64,000 bases of DNA from Phycisphaerales bacterium (lineage in GTDB: Bacteria; Planctomycetota; Phycisphaerae; Phycisphaerales; UBA1924), in NCBI GenBank assembly GCA_019744815.1, contig JAIEUA010000010.1, positions 62,001 through 126,000 of the forward strand, read 5' to 3'. The notes under the pieces were generated by a model that was given only the letters and a program-made list of their open reading frames with translations, ran no database searches and was not told the origin of the DNA. Shown here piece by piece: positions 26,188 to 36,043 of this stretch (its first letter is position 1; each line of letters opens with the position of its first letter). A program made the position numbers and the translations under genes.

Positions 26188-27720
26188 ATGTCGATTGAAT
26201 CCGTTCAGCCAACAGCACCACAGCCGAATCTCGCCGCGAGCATTCTCCCGACCGGCGAAGCCACCGGCATGATCCCCGTGGACGGGGGAGCGCTTTCTCC
26301 CATCACCGTGATCGGAACCGACCCGATCCGCGCGGGCTTCGACGACTTCTGCATTCGCCAGGCCATCAATTCGCGCCGGGCCCCGGGCGTGACCGACATC
26401 GTCCTCAATCCCGACGCCCACGCCGGATACGGCGCGCCGGTCGGGTGCGTGCTGGTCTCCCCGACCCACATTTATCCCGGCCCGGTCGGCGTCGACATCA
26501 AGTGCAGCATGAGCCTTCTGCAGCTCGATCTGCCGGAAGACGCCGTGCAGGACAAGAAGACGCGTCGGGCGCTAATCGATGCGATTCTGGAGCGCACCCC
26601 CACCGGCACCGGGCGTGGTTCGCGCCATGCACCCAAAGCACGATCGATCGGAGTGGAACTCGGGAAGCAGGTCGTGACCGAGGGCGCGTCCGAATCGGTG
26701 CTCTCCGCCCTAGGGATCCCGGCCGAATGGGCGTCGCGTTGCGAGGATTCATTCCACACCGGCCACGATGGATCGGCGGACGCGCTGCGTGCGCGCCTCG
26801 ATCGGTTGATCAGCGGCGGCAAGCCCGCGGAGACATTCCGAAACAAGGTGGCTCAGCTTGGTTCCTACGGGGGCGGAAACCACTTCGGCGAGTGCGAGAT
26901 CGTTCACGTTGAGAGCAACGATCGCTCCCGCAAGGCCGCCGAGGTCTTTGGCCTGCGCGATCGCCACGTCGCGTTTCTGTCGCACTGCGGCAGCCGCGGC
27001 TGGGGAGCGCTTCTGGCCGACGGCCAGTTCAAGGCACTCCAAAGCAAGTTCAAGGCGTGGGATATCCCGCTTCCGGGGAACGATCGCGAGCTCGTCTACG
27101 CGCCCCTCGGTTCACCCGAAGCGAATGCGTACATCGACGACATGTCGCTCGGCGCGAACTTCGCGACCGTGAACCACATGCTGATCAACGCGTTGGTCCT
27201 CGAGGCTTTCCAAGAGGTCATCCCGGGCACCACCGGCCGTCTTGTCTACTTCATCAGCCACAACATCGCCCGCCAGGAGATCGTGAACAACAAGCCTTCG
27301 TGGGTGCACCGCAAGGGCGCGACCCGCGCCTTCCCGGCAGGCCATCATGCGCTCAAACAGACTCCTTTCTTTGACACGGGCCACCCGATCCTGCTTCCCG
27401 GCAACCCGCAGGACGGTTCCAGCGTGATGGTTGCGGAGCAAGGCGCCAAGCTCTCCTGCTACAGCGTCAACCACGGGGCGGGACGGCGCATGAGCCGCAC
27501 CGCGGCCAACAAGACGCTGGACCAGCGCGTGATCGACCAGAGCTTTGACGATAAGGACATCCTGACCAATTGCCGCAACTACCCGCGCGACGAGGCTCCG
27601 GGCGCGTACAAGGACTTCGAAGAGGTTCTGTCCAGCGTCAAGAAAGCCGGTCTCGCCAGCGAGGTAGCGCGGCTGAAGGCGCGTTTCGTGATCAAGGACG
27701 GAGACAAAGCGGATGACTAG
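26188..27720 (+). CDS. rtcB: RtcB, tRNA-splicing/RNA-repair ligase
   Basis: The start is the ATG at 26188 with GCGAGG upstream, giving 510 residues. An open extension to 25978 runs through Y RNA 4 and is not coding. RtcB motifs are in order: NPDAHAGYGAPVG, GVDIKCSM (Asp103, Cys106 metal ligands), GGGNHFGECEI, HCGSRGWG, SHNIARQEIV, VHRKGATRAFPAGH, and SVNHGAGRRMSR with the guanylylated His429. RtcB joins 2',3'-cyclic phosphate or 3'-phosphate to 5'-OH RNA ends using GTP and Mn. The metal loop reads GVDIKCSM rather than the common GVDIGCGM, so this is a divergent subgroup. It overlaps rtcA by 8 bp. Confidence 0.95.
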   Translation: MSIESVQPTAPQPNLAASILPTGEATGMIPVDGGALSPITVIGTDPIRAGFDDFCIRQAINSRRAPGVTDIVLNPDAHAGYGAPVGCVLVSPTHIYPGPVGVDIKCSMSLLQLDLPEDAVQDKKTRRALIDAILERTPTGTGRGSRHAPKARSIGVELGKQVVTEGASESVLSALGIPAEWASRCEDSFHTGHDGSADALRARLDRLISGGKPAETFRNKVAQLGSYGGGNHFGECEIVHVESNDRSRKAAEVFGLRDRHVAFLSHCGSRGWGALLADGQFKALQSKFKAWDIPLPGNDRELVYAPLGSPEANAYIDDMSLGANFATVNHMLINALVLEAFQEVIPGTTGRLVYFISHNIARQEIVNNKPSWVHRKGATRAFPAGHHALKQTPFFDTGHPILLPGNPQDGSSVMVAEQGAKLSCYSVNHGAGRRMSRTAANKTLDQRVIDQSFDDKDILTNCRNYPRDEAPGAYKDFEEVLSSVKKAGLASEVARLKARFVIKDGDKADD

Positions 27721-28744
27721 CGACCGGTCCATGATCACGATCGACGGAGCCAAGGGCGAAGGCGGCGGCCAGATCCTGCGGTCGTCGCTCGCCCTCTCGA
27801 TGGCCACCGGCCGCCCATTCCGAATGGTCAATATCCGAGCCGGCCGAGAGAAGCCCGGGCTGATGCGCCAGCACCTGACGTGCGTGCAGGCCGCCGCGGC
27901 CATTTGCTCCGGCAAGGTGGAGGGGGCCAGCGTCGGAGCGAAGGACATTTCGTTCATTCCCGGGCGGATCGTTCCCGATTCCTACCACTTCCCCATCGGG
28001 ACGGCGGGAAGTTGCACGATGGTGCTTCAAGCCATTCTGCCTGCACTTCTGATCGCCAACGGCCCGTCCAGCGTCACCATCGAAGGCGGGACGCACAACA
28101 GCAAAGCCCCGCCCTTCGAGTTCTTTGAGCGTGCCCTGCTCCCCCTCTTGGCGCGGGCCGGAGCACGCGTGCGCGCTCGCTGCGAACGCCTCGGCTTCTA
28201 TCCGGCCGGTGGAGGACGGATTGTCGTCGATGTTGAACCAACAGGCGAACGTCGCTACCTGGAAGTGCTATCGCGCGGCAACCGCACCCATTCGCGCGCC
28301 TGGGCGCACGTTTCCCGTTTGCCGGCGTCAATCGCCAAGCGAGAACTTGATGTCGTCATCGAGCGCCTGGGGATCGCGGAGACCGACACACAAGTTGTCG
28401 GCGTGAAGGATCCAATCGGCCCGGGCAACGCGGTCGTGGTCGAGCTTGGGTACGAACATGTTTCCGAGGTCTTCTTCGCTGTCGGGGAGATCGGGAAGTC
28501 GGCCGAACTCGTGGCACGAGAGGCGTCGGACGAGGCACGCGATTACATCGCTGGCGAGCGGCCGATTGGTCCTCATCTCGCCGACCAACTCATGGTGCCG
28601 CTCGCGCTGCTGGATGGAGGACGCTTTCTGACCGGCGCGCTCACCGATCACTCCATGACCAACGTCGCAACCATGGAAGCGTTCGGAGGGAGCGTGGTCG
28701 TGGGCCCAGACGGCTTCGTTGAGATCGCCCGTCTGGCTCGATGA
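27713..28744 (+). CDS. rtcA: RtcA, RNA 3'-terminal phosphate cyclase
   Basis: This 343-residue protein starts in an 8-bp overlap with rtcB (ATGACTAG). The N-terminal GAKGEGGGQILRSSLALS and HLTCVQAAAAIC are classic RtcA. The nucleotidylated His is His313 in LTDHSMTNVATMEAF. It converts RNA 3'-phosphate to 2',3'-cyclic phosphate with ATP, which RtcB can then use. It is the last gene of the sigma-54-driven unit. The length is normal for the family. Confidence 0.95.
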   Translation: MTSDRSMITIDGAKGEGGGQILRSSLALSMATGRPFRMVNIRAGREKPGLMRQHLTCVQAAAAICSGKVEGASVGAKDISFIPGRIVPDSYHFPIGTAGSCTMVLQAILPALLIANGPSSVTIEGGTHNSKAPPFEFFERALLPLLARAGARVRARCERLGFYPAGGGRIVVDVEPTGERRYLEVLSRGNRTHSRAWAHVSRLPASIAKRELDVVIERLGIAETDTQVVGVKDPIGPGNAVVVELGYEHVSEVFFAVGEIGKSAELVAREASDEARDYIAGERPIGPHLADQLMVPLALLDGGRFLTGALTDHSMTNVATMEAFGGSVVVGPDGFVEIARLAR

Positions 28745-29731
28745 TCCAAAGGTCCACTCCCTCGTACCGCCGGCCGCAATGGTCGCTCGGCACAGACCCC
28801 ACCTTGCGATGCACCAGTCGGGGTACCCGCGTTGGCTGCACACACGAGCGTGCCCGCCAGCCCGTGTGGGTTTCGAATCCGTCGCCGCGGGCCACCGATC
28901 GACGATCCCCTTGGCACTGGGCCGGTGTCCAGGATCGTGCGCCTTGCGGGGCCATGGGCGACCTCGGTGTGCACCCTGCCTGGCGGTTGCAGATCCCAAC
29001 TACCTTGATGTCCCGTTGCGGGCCGCGGCCGGCCTTGCCCTTGAAAGGGAGGTCGGAAGGCCCGGAACATCCTCCCCAAGGCAGGACGGCCAGTCATTGC
29101 AGGGTGAACCAGATATACCCGTCCGCCTTGTCTGGGGTCCCGCACCTGTTCTATCGTAAGTGCTTATTTATTTGGCTTTTATGTCGATCGAAGGCGGCGA
29201 GACGCCGACACGCCCGACACCCGTTGACGTGTCCGACCGGTCCGAGTGCCCCTTGGTCTCGCGAATGAAGGTCCGGGAAGGAGCCTTATGTCCTTCTTTC
29301 GTCCCGCTCGGCGCTCCCACGCAGCAGGGCGCGGACTGCCCCCCGTCGTGATCCGCGTCTCACCCAATTCGAGAAGCCGGAGACCCCCACCGCCACCTTC
29401 CGTCTCACTCCGCTTTTGCGGGCGTTGGCATCACGCTCTGGGTACGACTGGCGGGCGCGGCACGAGCAGTACATGAGGTGCCTGAGTGCACGAGGCGGGC
29501 CGCAAAGGCTGCTTGGTGCCCGATGTCGCCAACTCAACACAATCCCGTGGCGAGGCGGCGGATTGCCGCGGGAGTTGCAGAATTGTTGGAGCGATTCGCC
29601 TCTCGCGTGGATTCCTTGACATCGCAGAGCGCAGCATCGCCGCAAGGGCGCGAGTGGTTCGGACACACCTCGACTCATGCTGGTTTGAGGGACGATTGGA
29701 GATGCGTTTGAGCGTCCGATGAGCCCGACTC
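28745..29731. other. 987-bp stretch without a recognised gene
   Basis: This lies between the rtcA stop and the convergent kinase gene. Open frames on both strands are short or overlapping, and none reads like a known family. I see no clear intrinsic terminator, tRNA or insertion sequence here. It may contain decayed sequence at the end of the accessory region. Confidence 0.45.
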
Positions 29732-32305
29732 TCATCGACCGGGACTTTCTTGTGATGGCGGAAGTGACTCCCCTTGGGCGGCGCGACGCCAGCGTTCCGC
29801 GGTCTCCGGAGGCCCGATCCGGTCGTACAACTCCGCGAGATCGGAGGCGATGCGACGGCACGTGAGCGACTGCGACCCGAGGTCCACCGCAAAGGTCTTC
29901 CAGGCCTGCTCCAACATGTCCGCAGCGGCGCGCTGGCCGGACGGCTTCAGAGCTCGTCCCAGCTCCCACCGGACGGCGGCCAGATCGCGTGACGCCTCCC
30001 CCCGGGCCGCAAGAACGTCCCGCTCCGTGCGAATCGCGGCTTCGATGGCGACCTCCGTCTGCTCGAGCGCCGTCGCCAGCTCCACCACCGCCAGTTGCGA
30101 TCGCCACGCGCGGCCCGCGACGGATCCATCGGGGCCCGCGAAGCGCCGAGCGGCGTCCTGCAACTGGCGGAGGCCGTCGGGCTCCGGATGTCCGAGGCGT
30201 GCCTTGGCGATGAGCAGAAACTGTGTCGCCGTCAGCGTGTTGACGTGCTCCGCACCGAGAGTCTCGACAGCCATCTCTTGGACGGTCTTGGCGACCGCTT
30301 CGGCCCGCTGAGGGTTGTTGCAATCGAGAAGGGCCCGCGCGAGCTTAAGGCCGATCATGATCGAGAGCGCTCTGGCGTTGTCTCGTCCGGTCGATCGAAG
30401 CTCAAACGCGGATGTGCCGATCCGCACCGCGTCATCGCAGCGATTCATCTTGGTGTACACGCCGGTCAGGGTGCCGTCGAGTAGTGCCTTGAATCTCTCG
30501 CCTTCGGACCCTGCGTCGGCCCGGGCCCTCGCGTCCTGCAAGATGCGTTCGGCACGCTCGAGGTCGCCGCGGGCTGCGAGCACGTCCGCGAACGAAGCCT
30601 GAGCGGCCAGCATCTCGGTGGGGCTGACGCCCTCGAGCGTCCGTCCGAGCTCCACGGCCTTCTCCCACATCGATTCGGCGCGTTCATCGCTTCCCTCGGT
30701 GCGCTCGATGCCCGCCAGCATCGCGTAGCTCGTGAACAGCATCGAGTCACGCATCGGCGCGTTCTCTCGGTCAAAGTCCGAGCTCTGCAGGTCGTCGATG
30801 GCCTTGGTCAGCAGCGTCTTCGCCAGGCCGCGGTCCGCGGCCTGGTTCAGGGCTTGTCCGAGCGTGAATCCCACCCGGGCCCGCACGGGCACGGACTTTG
30901 GTGGCGAGGCCAGAAAGTCGTTGGCGCCTCGGGTCAGCACCTGGATGTACGGCGCGTTGATTCCCTGTCGCGTGGTCAGAACGAGCCGTCGCAGCGTGAG
31001 CGTCACCTCGTCAAACACCGCGGCCGCTCGCTCGGCCCGCTGGCGCTGCGTCTCCGCGATCTTGTTCGCGGCCTCGGCTTTGTCCCGTTCGTCGAGGGCA
31101 CGCCGCAGCCCGAATCCCAATCCCAGCACCCCCACCACCAGGAAGAGCACGGCGGCTCCCGCGACGATCGTCAGGGCCCGATTGCGCCGGACGACTCGCG
31201 CGATCAGCTGCCGTCGCGTCGGCGGGCGGGCCAGGATCGGCTCTCCTCGCTGGAATCGCTGGACGTCCTCGGCGAGCGCGCCGGCCGAGACGTACCGGAG
31301 ATTCGGATCGACCTCCATCGCCTTGAGCGCCACGCAATCCAGGTCGTTCGCCGCGACGCCGGCAGCCCGGCTGGGCGGCTCGAGACGCCGATGGGTGAGA
31401 AGCCGATGGATGTCGGAAGACGAGAGGCCGGCGAGGGTGGCATCGTCGATCGGATTGCGGCCGGCGATGAGTTCGTAGAGCAGCACACCCAGCGAATAGA
31501 TGTCCGAGCGGATGTCGGCGTCTGGCATCAGCGGGTCGGCTTGCTCGGGGCTCATGTAGGCCACCGTGCCGACGATCTGGCCGTGCAGCGTGCGGCGGAT
31601 GGGATCGTGCGGCTCGAGCAGGCGAGCGACGCCGAAGTCGATCACCTTCGCGACCGGCGAGCCGCCTTCTTCCGCGACGAGGATATTGGACGGCTTGATG
31701 TCGCGGTGCAGGATGCCGCGGTTGTGGGCGTGCTGCACTCCCCGGCACGCCTGCACAAAGAGATCCAGGCGAGCCGCCAGGTTCAGTTGGTGCAGCTTCG
31801 CGTACTCCGTGATCGAGGGGCCGTCGACCAGGTCCATCGCGATGAACGGCTGTCCGCGCTCGTCGGTGCCCACGTCGATCAGGCGAGCGATGTTGGGGTG
31901 ATCGAGTCGAGCGATGACCTGAGCCTCACCTTCGAATCGACCCAGCGTGTCGGAGGCGGGCCAGCGCTGGCTCAGCACTTTGAGCGCCACCTCACGTCGC
32001 CGCGGCGCGTCGAGAGACGCGCGGTAGACGTTGCACATCCCTCCTTGGCCCAGCAGCCCCTCGACCACGTACGGCCCGATCCGATGCGGCACGCCTTGTT
32101 CCACCGCCGGGTCGGGAGCCCGCACCATCGATTCCAGCAGGGACCCGTCGCTCTGCCGCGACGCCGCGAGCAGCGACTCCGCCTCGCGCAGCACTTCGGG
32201 GTCGTCCGCGAGGCGACGCTCCATCCATGCACGCCGGTCGCCGGGAGCGAGCCCTTCGAGAACGAGCAGGGCTTCCTTCAGGCGTTCTCGCTGCGTCTGG
32301 TTCAT
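29732..32305 (-). CDS. transmembrane Ser/Thr protein kinase with TPR-like C-terminus
   Basis: This is an 857-residue protein from the ATG at 32305. The kinase domain has a Gly loop GQGGMCNVY, VALK, catalytic HRDIKPSNIL, DFGVARL and an activation segment GTVAYMSPEQ. A single membrane helix (IVAGAAVLFLVVGVLGLGFG) follows, then about 430 residues of helical, TPR-like repeats probably exposed to the periplasm. This architecture, encoded right after an ECF-type sigma factor with an ATGA overlap, is common in planctomycetes. It presumably signals to or with the sigma factor; the stimulus is unknown. Confidence 0.9.
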   Translation of the reverse strand: MNQTQRERLKEALLVLEGLAPGDRRAWMERRLADDPEVLREAESLLAASRQSDGSLLESMVRAPDPAVEQGVPHRIGPYVVEGLLGQGGMCNVYRASLDAPRRREVALKVLSQRWPASDTLGRFEGEAQVIARLDHPNIARLIDVGTDERGQPFIAMDLVDGPSITEYAKLHQLNLAARLDLFVQACRGVQHAHNRGILHRDIKPSNILVAEEGGSPVAKVIDFGVARLLEPHDPIRRTLHGQIVGTVAYMSPEQADPLMPDADIRSDIYSLGVLLYELIAGRNPIDDATLAGLSSSDIHRLLTHRRLEPPSRAAGVAANDLDCVALKAMEVDPNLRYVSAGALAEDVQRFQRGEPILARPPTRRQLIARVVRRNRALTIVAGAAVLFLVVGVLGLGFGLRRALDERDKAEAANKIAETQRQRAERAAAVFDEVTLTLRRLVLTTRQGINAPYIQVLTRGANDFLASPPKSVPVRARVGFTLGQALNQAADRGLAKTLLTKAIDDLQSSDFDRENAPMRDSMLFTSYAMLAGIERTEGSDERAESMWEKAVELGRTLEGVSPTEMLAAQASFADVLAARGDLERAERILQDARARADAGSEGERFKALLDGTLTGVYTKMNRCDDAVRIGTSAFELRSTGRDNARALSIMIGLKLARALLDCNNPQRAEAVAKTVQEMAVETLGAEHVNTLTATQFLLIAKARLGHPEPDGLRQLQDAARRFAGPDGSVAGRAWRSQLAVVELATALEQTEVAIEAAIRTERDVLAARGEASRDLAAVRWELGRALKPSGQRAAADMLEQAWKTFAVDLGSQSLTCRRIASDLAELYDRIGPPETAERWRRAAQGESLPPSQESPGR

Positions 32306-32898
32306 GCGTGCGGGTCCGAGCCTTGCGTCGTCTGCTGTGTGCGGAGCTCTCGCTGCAGCCAATGCTTCGCGAAGATCCAGTCACGCCGCACCGTTCGATC
32401 GGTGACGTCGAGAACATGAGCGATCTGCTGCTCGCTCAGCCCCAAGTAGAAACGCAAAATCACGACCCGGGCGGACCGCTCGTCGATCGATTCCAGCTTG
32501 GTGAGGGCGGCATCAACGGCCAGGATCTCGTCAGCCGGGCGGCTCTCGTCGATGGCGAGGCCTTCCAGGGGCACGCGGGCGCTGCCGCCGCCGCGTTTCA
32601 CCGACGCACGCGCCCGGGCCCGATCCACAAGCACACTCCGCATCGCGAGCGCTGCGGCCGCCACGAAGTGCCGCCGGGTCTCGAAAGACGCGTCCTCGTG
32701 ACGAACGAGGCGGGCATACGCCTCGTGCAGCAGTTCGGTCGGGTGCAGCGACGCGCCCGGCGGCATATTCCGGAGACGCCGCTCCGCAATGATGCGAAGT
32801 TCCTCATAGACCAGAGGGAGCAGCGACGACGCCCGACCTCCACCGTTCTCTGGTGTGGACCAATCGTCGCGAGGCCCGGCGGACTCTTCCCGGCTCAT
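32302..32898 (-). CDS. ECF-like sigma-70 factor (planctomycete type)
   Basis: This 198-residue product has a region 2 (LLHEAYARLVRHED, then HFVAAAALAMRSVLVDRAR) and a region 4 helix-turn-helix (LGLSEQQIAHVLDVTDRTVRRDW). It matches the small sigma-70 family often paired with Ser/Thr kinases in planctomycetes. It overlaps the kinase gene by 4 bp (ATGA), so the two should be co-translated. The ribosome site before the ATG at 32898 is weak. Target promoters cannot be read from this window. Confidence 0.85.
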   Translation of the reverse strand: MSREESAGPRDDWSTPENGGGRASSLLPLVYEELRIIAERRLRNMPPGASLHPTELLHEAYARLVRHEDASFETRRHFVAAAALAMRSVLVDRARARASVKRGGGSARVPLEGLAIDESRPADEILAVDAALTKLESIDERSARVVILRFYLGLSEQQIAHVLDVTDRTVRRDWIFAKHWLQRELRTQQTTQGSDPHA

Positions 32899-33056
32899 CG
32901 CTCACAGTGTAATCTCGTGTTCGAACGAAGCGGGCCCAGCAAATGTGTCCGGGCGCCTTCGCGGAATCCGTCTTCTCTGTACCGCCATAGGTCCCAACGC
33001 CATCGGCTGACACCCAGCCGACTTCGAGTTCCGGAAGATCCCATCAAGGAGTCCTC

Positions 33057-33830
33057 ATGAGCACCAAGATCGCACCCTCGTTGATCCTCGTTGCACTCGG
33101 CGCCGCTGCCGGGCTTTTCCTCGCCTCCGGCGGCAGCACCGCCGAGGCCCACGCCGAAGTTTCGCGTGCCGCCGCACTCGAACAGGGTGGGGACACCGGA
33201 TGGCACCGGACCCTTCTGACTCCCAAGAACGCGGCCCTGGTGCTGATCGACTTCCAGCCGCAGATGGCCTTCGGCGTGCAGAGCCACGATCGCCAGACGA
33301 TCAAGAACAACGCGGTCGCTCTGGCCAAGGCGGCGAAGGTCTTTGGTGTGCCGACCATCTTGACGACGGTCGAAACCGACAGCTTCAGCGGCCCGATGTG
33401 GCCAGAGATCCTCGCCGTTTTCCCGGGTCAGAAGACCATCGAGCGGTCGAGCATGAACACCTGGGACAGCCAGGAGGTGAAGAACGAGTTGAAGGCCGCG
33501 GGGCGCCCGAAGCTGATTCTCGCCGGCCTGTGGACCGAGGTCTGTATCAGCATGCCGTCGCTGGAAGCGCTGCGCGAGGGATATGAGGTGTACGTGGTGA
33601 CCGACGCCTGCGGCGGAACGAGCAAGGAAGCGCACGACATGGCGATCCAGCGCGTCGTTCAGGCGGGCGCGGTCCCGGTCACGTGGCAGCAGGTCATGCT
33701 CGAGTGGCAGCGCGACTGGCACAACAAGGAGACGTACGGACCGGTCACCGGCGTCATCCGCGAGCACTCCGGCGCGTACGGGATGGGCATCAACTACGTG
33801 ATCGATATGGTCGCGCCCAAGAAGAAGTGA
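33057..33830 (+). CDS. exported isochorismatase-family cysteine hydrolase
   Basis: This 257-residue protein starts at the ATG after an AAGGAG site. It opens with a signal peptide (IAPSLILVALGAAAGLFLAS). The isochorismatase-like core has Asp65 in VLIDFQPQM and the nucleophile Cys163 in AGLWTEVCISMPSLEA. It resembles YcaC-type hydrolases, which cleave amides or related groups; the substrate is not predictable. It precedes an exported amidohydrolase and an outer-membrane barrel on the same strand, suggesting a periplasmic uptake and degradation function. Confidence 0.82.
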   Translation: MSTKIAPSLILVALGAAAGLFLASGGSTAEAHAEVSRAAALEQGGDTGWHRTLLTPKNAALVLIDFQPQMAFGVQSHDRQTIKNNAVALAKAAKVFGVPTILTTVETDSFSGPMWPEILAVFPGQKTIERSSMNTWDSQEVKNELKAAGRPKLILAGLWTEVCISMPSLEALREGYEVYVVTDACGGTSKEAHDMAIQRVVQAGAVPVTWQQVMLEWQRDWHNKETYGPVTGVIREHSGAYGMGINYVIDMVAPKKK

Positions 33831-34075
33831 TCGGGGCCGATTCTCACGAAGGACACGCCAACGCGTGTCCCTCGTCTTCGTTGCGTTCTGTCGCCATCGC
33901 GGGGCATTGCATCCATCGTGTGAAACGCGGATGCCGAAGTCTCGCGCCATCGTCGGGCTCCGCGCAGGGTGCAAGGCCAACGACGAACCCCAAGCTCCTT
34001 CACACAAGGGGCCGCGACCTCTCGGATCGCGCTGCCGGATCGAGATCGAGACATCTAGTTCAAGGAGATGCTTGC

Positions 34076-36043
34076 ATGGTCCACTCCAACATGACACGCC
34101 GCTCGTTCCTTCACTCGACCGCGGCGATCGGCGCCGGCGCCTGGCTCGCGGGAATCCCCGGCTGCTCAACGGCGGAGCCCTCTCCTTCGTCCGTTCCATC
34201 GCCGGACGCCGACCTGATCCTCTACAACGCCAAGCTCACCACCCTCGACTCTCAGGCTCGGCGTGCGACCGCCTTTGCTGTGAAGGACGGACGGTTTGTC
34301 GCGGTCGGCAGCGACGCGGAGATCATGGCCTCGAAGAGCGTGAGAACGACCGTCATCGACGCCGGGCAGCGCCGCGTGATCCCGGGTCTGAACGACTCGC
34401 ACCTGCACGTCATCCGGGGTGGGCTCAACTACAACATGGAGCTGCGCTGGGACGGAGCGACCTCGCTCGCAGACGCGCTCGAGATGCTCAAGGCTCAGGC
34501 CCGGGTGACGCCGCCGCCGCAGTGGGTCCGCGTCGTCGGCGGCTGGAACGAGTACCAGTTCAAGGAGCGTCGCATGCCGACGCTCGACGAGATCAACGCC
34601 GTCAGCGAAGACGTGCCCGTCTTTGTGCTGCATCTCTACGACCGAGCGTTCCTGAACAAGGCGGCGCTGCGGGCGGTGGGATACACGAAGGACACCCCCA
34701 CCCCGCCCGGCGCCGAGATCCAGCGGGATTCCAACGGCGTGCCGACGGGCCTGCTCATCGCTCGGCCCAACGCGTTCCTTCTGTACAAATCGCTCTCCCT
34801 CGGCCCCAAGCTCGGACCCGAGGACCAGATGAACTCGTCGCGTCACTTCATGCGGGAGATGAACCGCCTGGGCGTGACCAGCGTCATCGACGCCGGCGGC
34901 GGATTCCAGAACTATCCCGAGGACTACCAGATCATCCAACAGCTCCACGCCCGCGGCGAGATGACGGTGCGCATCGCGTACAACTTGTTCGCCCAGAAAG
35001 CAGGGCAGGAACGCGAGGACTTTGCCCGCTGGATCAAGATGGTCAAGCCCGGCGACGGCGACGCGATGTACCGGCACAACGGCGCGGGCGAGAACCTGGT
35101 CGCCTCAGCAGCGGACTTTGAGGACTTCCTCGAGCCCCGACCGGACCTCGCGGGCAAACTCGAGACCGAGCTGGGATCCGTGGTCACGCTGCTGGCCCAG
35201 AACCGCTGGCCCTTCCGCCTGCACGCGACCTATGACGAATCGATCTCGCGGTTCCTCGACATCTTTGAGAAGGTCAACCGGGACGTGCCTTTCGGTGGGC
35301 TGCGATGGATGTTCGATCACGCGGAGACCGTGAGCGACCGCAATCTGGAGCGGATCAAGGCGCTCGGCGGCGGCATCGCCGTCCAGCACCGCATGGCTTT
35401 CCAGGGTGAGTACTTTGTGAACCGATACGGAGCGGCGGCCGCGAAACGCACGCCGCCGATCCGCAAGATGCTCGACCTTGGTATCCCCGTGGGTGCCGGC
35501 ACCGATGGCACCCGCGTCGCGAGCTACAACCCGTGGGTCTCGTTCGCGTGGATGATCTCGGGGCGGACCGTCGGTGGTCTGGCTCTCTACGACGACAACA
35601 ACTTGCTCGCACGGGAAGAGGCTCTTCGGCTGCTCACCGCCGGGTCCGCGTACTTCAGCGGCGAGGAACGGGTCAAGGGCACGATCGCGCCTGGGATGTA
35701 CGCCGACTTCGCGATCCTCGATCGCGATTGCATGTCGGTGAACGAACGGGAAGCTCGCAACACCATCTCGCTGCTGACGGGCTTAGGGGGCAAGGTCGTC
35801 TACGCCGCGGAAGGATTCAAGAGCCTCGGCCCCCCGGAGCTTCCCATCAGCCCCGACTGGTCCCCGGTGAAGCGCTTCGGCGGCTACCAGCATGCGGCCG
35901 CTCTCACGGCGGCGCAGTTCGCGAGCGCCTGCGGTTGCGGATCGGTCCATTCGTGCGGCACCGAAGGACGCCTTGGCGGCGATGCGGCCGTCGCACGCGC
36001 GGCTCTCTGGGGCCCGGGAGGGTGCGATTGCTTCGTCTTCTGA
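34076..36043 (+). CDS. Tat-exported YtcJ-like amidohydrolase
   Basis: The 655-residue product starts at the ATG at 34076, with AAGGAG 8 bp upstream. A Tat signal (MTRRSFLHSTAAIGAGAWLA) ends in IPGCS, so it may be a lipoprotein. The metal site HLH is at residues 109-111 in PGLNDSHLHV. Later segments typical of amidohydrolase family 3 are MFDHAETVSDRNLERIKALG and a late PVGAGTDGTRVASYNPW. The tail contains an unusual Cys/Gly-rich end (ACGCGSVHSCG...GGCDCFVF), possibly metal binding. Substrate unknown; likely a C-N hydrolase of small exported substrates. Confidence 0.87.
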   Translation: MVHSNMTRRSFLHSTAAIGAGAWLAGIPGCSTAEPSPSSVPSPDADLILYNAKLTTLDSQARRATAFAVKDGRFVAVGSDAEIMASKSVRTTVIDAGQRRVIPGLNDSHLHVIRGGLNYNMELRWDGATSLADALEMLKAQARVTPPPQWVRVVGGWNEYQFKERRMPTLDEINAVSEDVPVFVLHLYDRAFLNKAALRAVGYTKDTPTPPGAEIQRDSNGVPTGLLIARPNAFLLYKSLSLGPKLGPEDQMNSSRHFMREMNRLGVTSVIDAGGGFQNYPEDYQIIQQLHARGEMTVRIAYNLFAQKAGQEREDFARWIKMVKPGDGDAMYRHNGAGENLVASAADFEDFLEPRPDLAGKLETELGSVVTLLAQNRWPFRLHATYDESISRFLDIFEKVNRDVPFGGLRWMFDHAETVSDRNLERIKALGGGIAVQHRMAFQGEYFVNRYGAAAAKRTPPIRKMLDLGIPVGAGTDGTRVASYNPWVSFAWMISGRTVGGLALYDDNNLLAREEALRLLTAGSAYFSGEERVKGTIAPGMYADFAILDRDCMSVNEREARNTISLLTGLGGKVVYAAEGFKSLGPPELPISPDWSPVKRFGGYQHAAALTAAQFASACGCGSVHSCGTEGRLGGDAAVARAALWGPGGCDCFVF

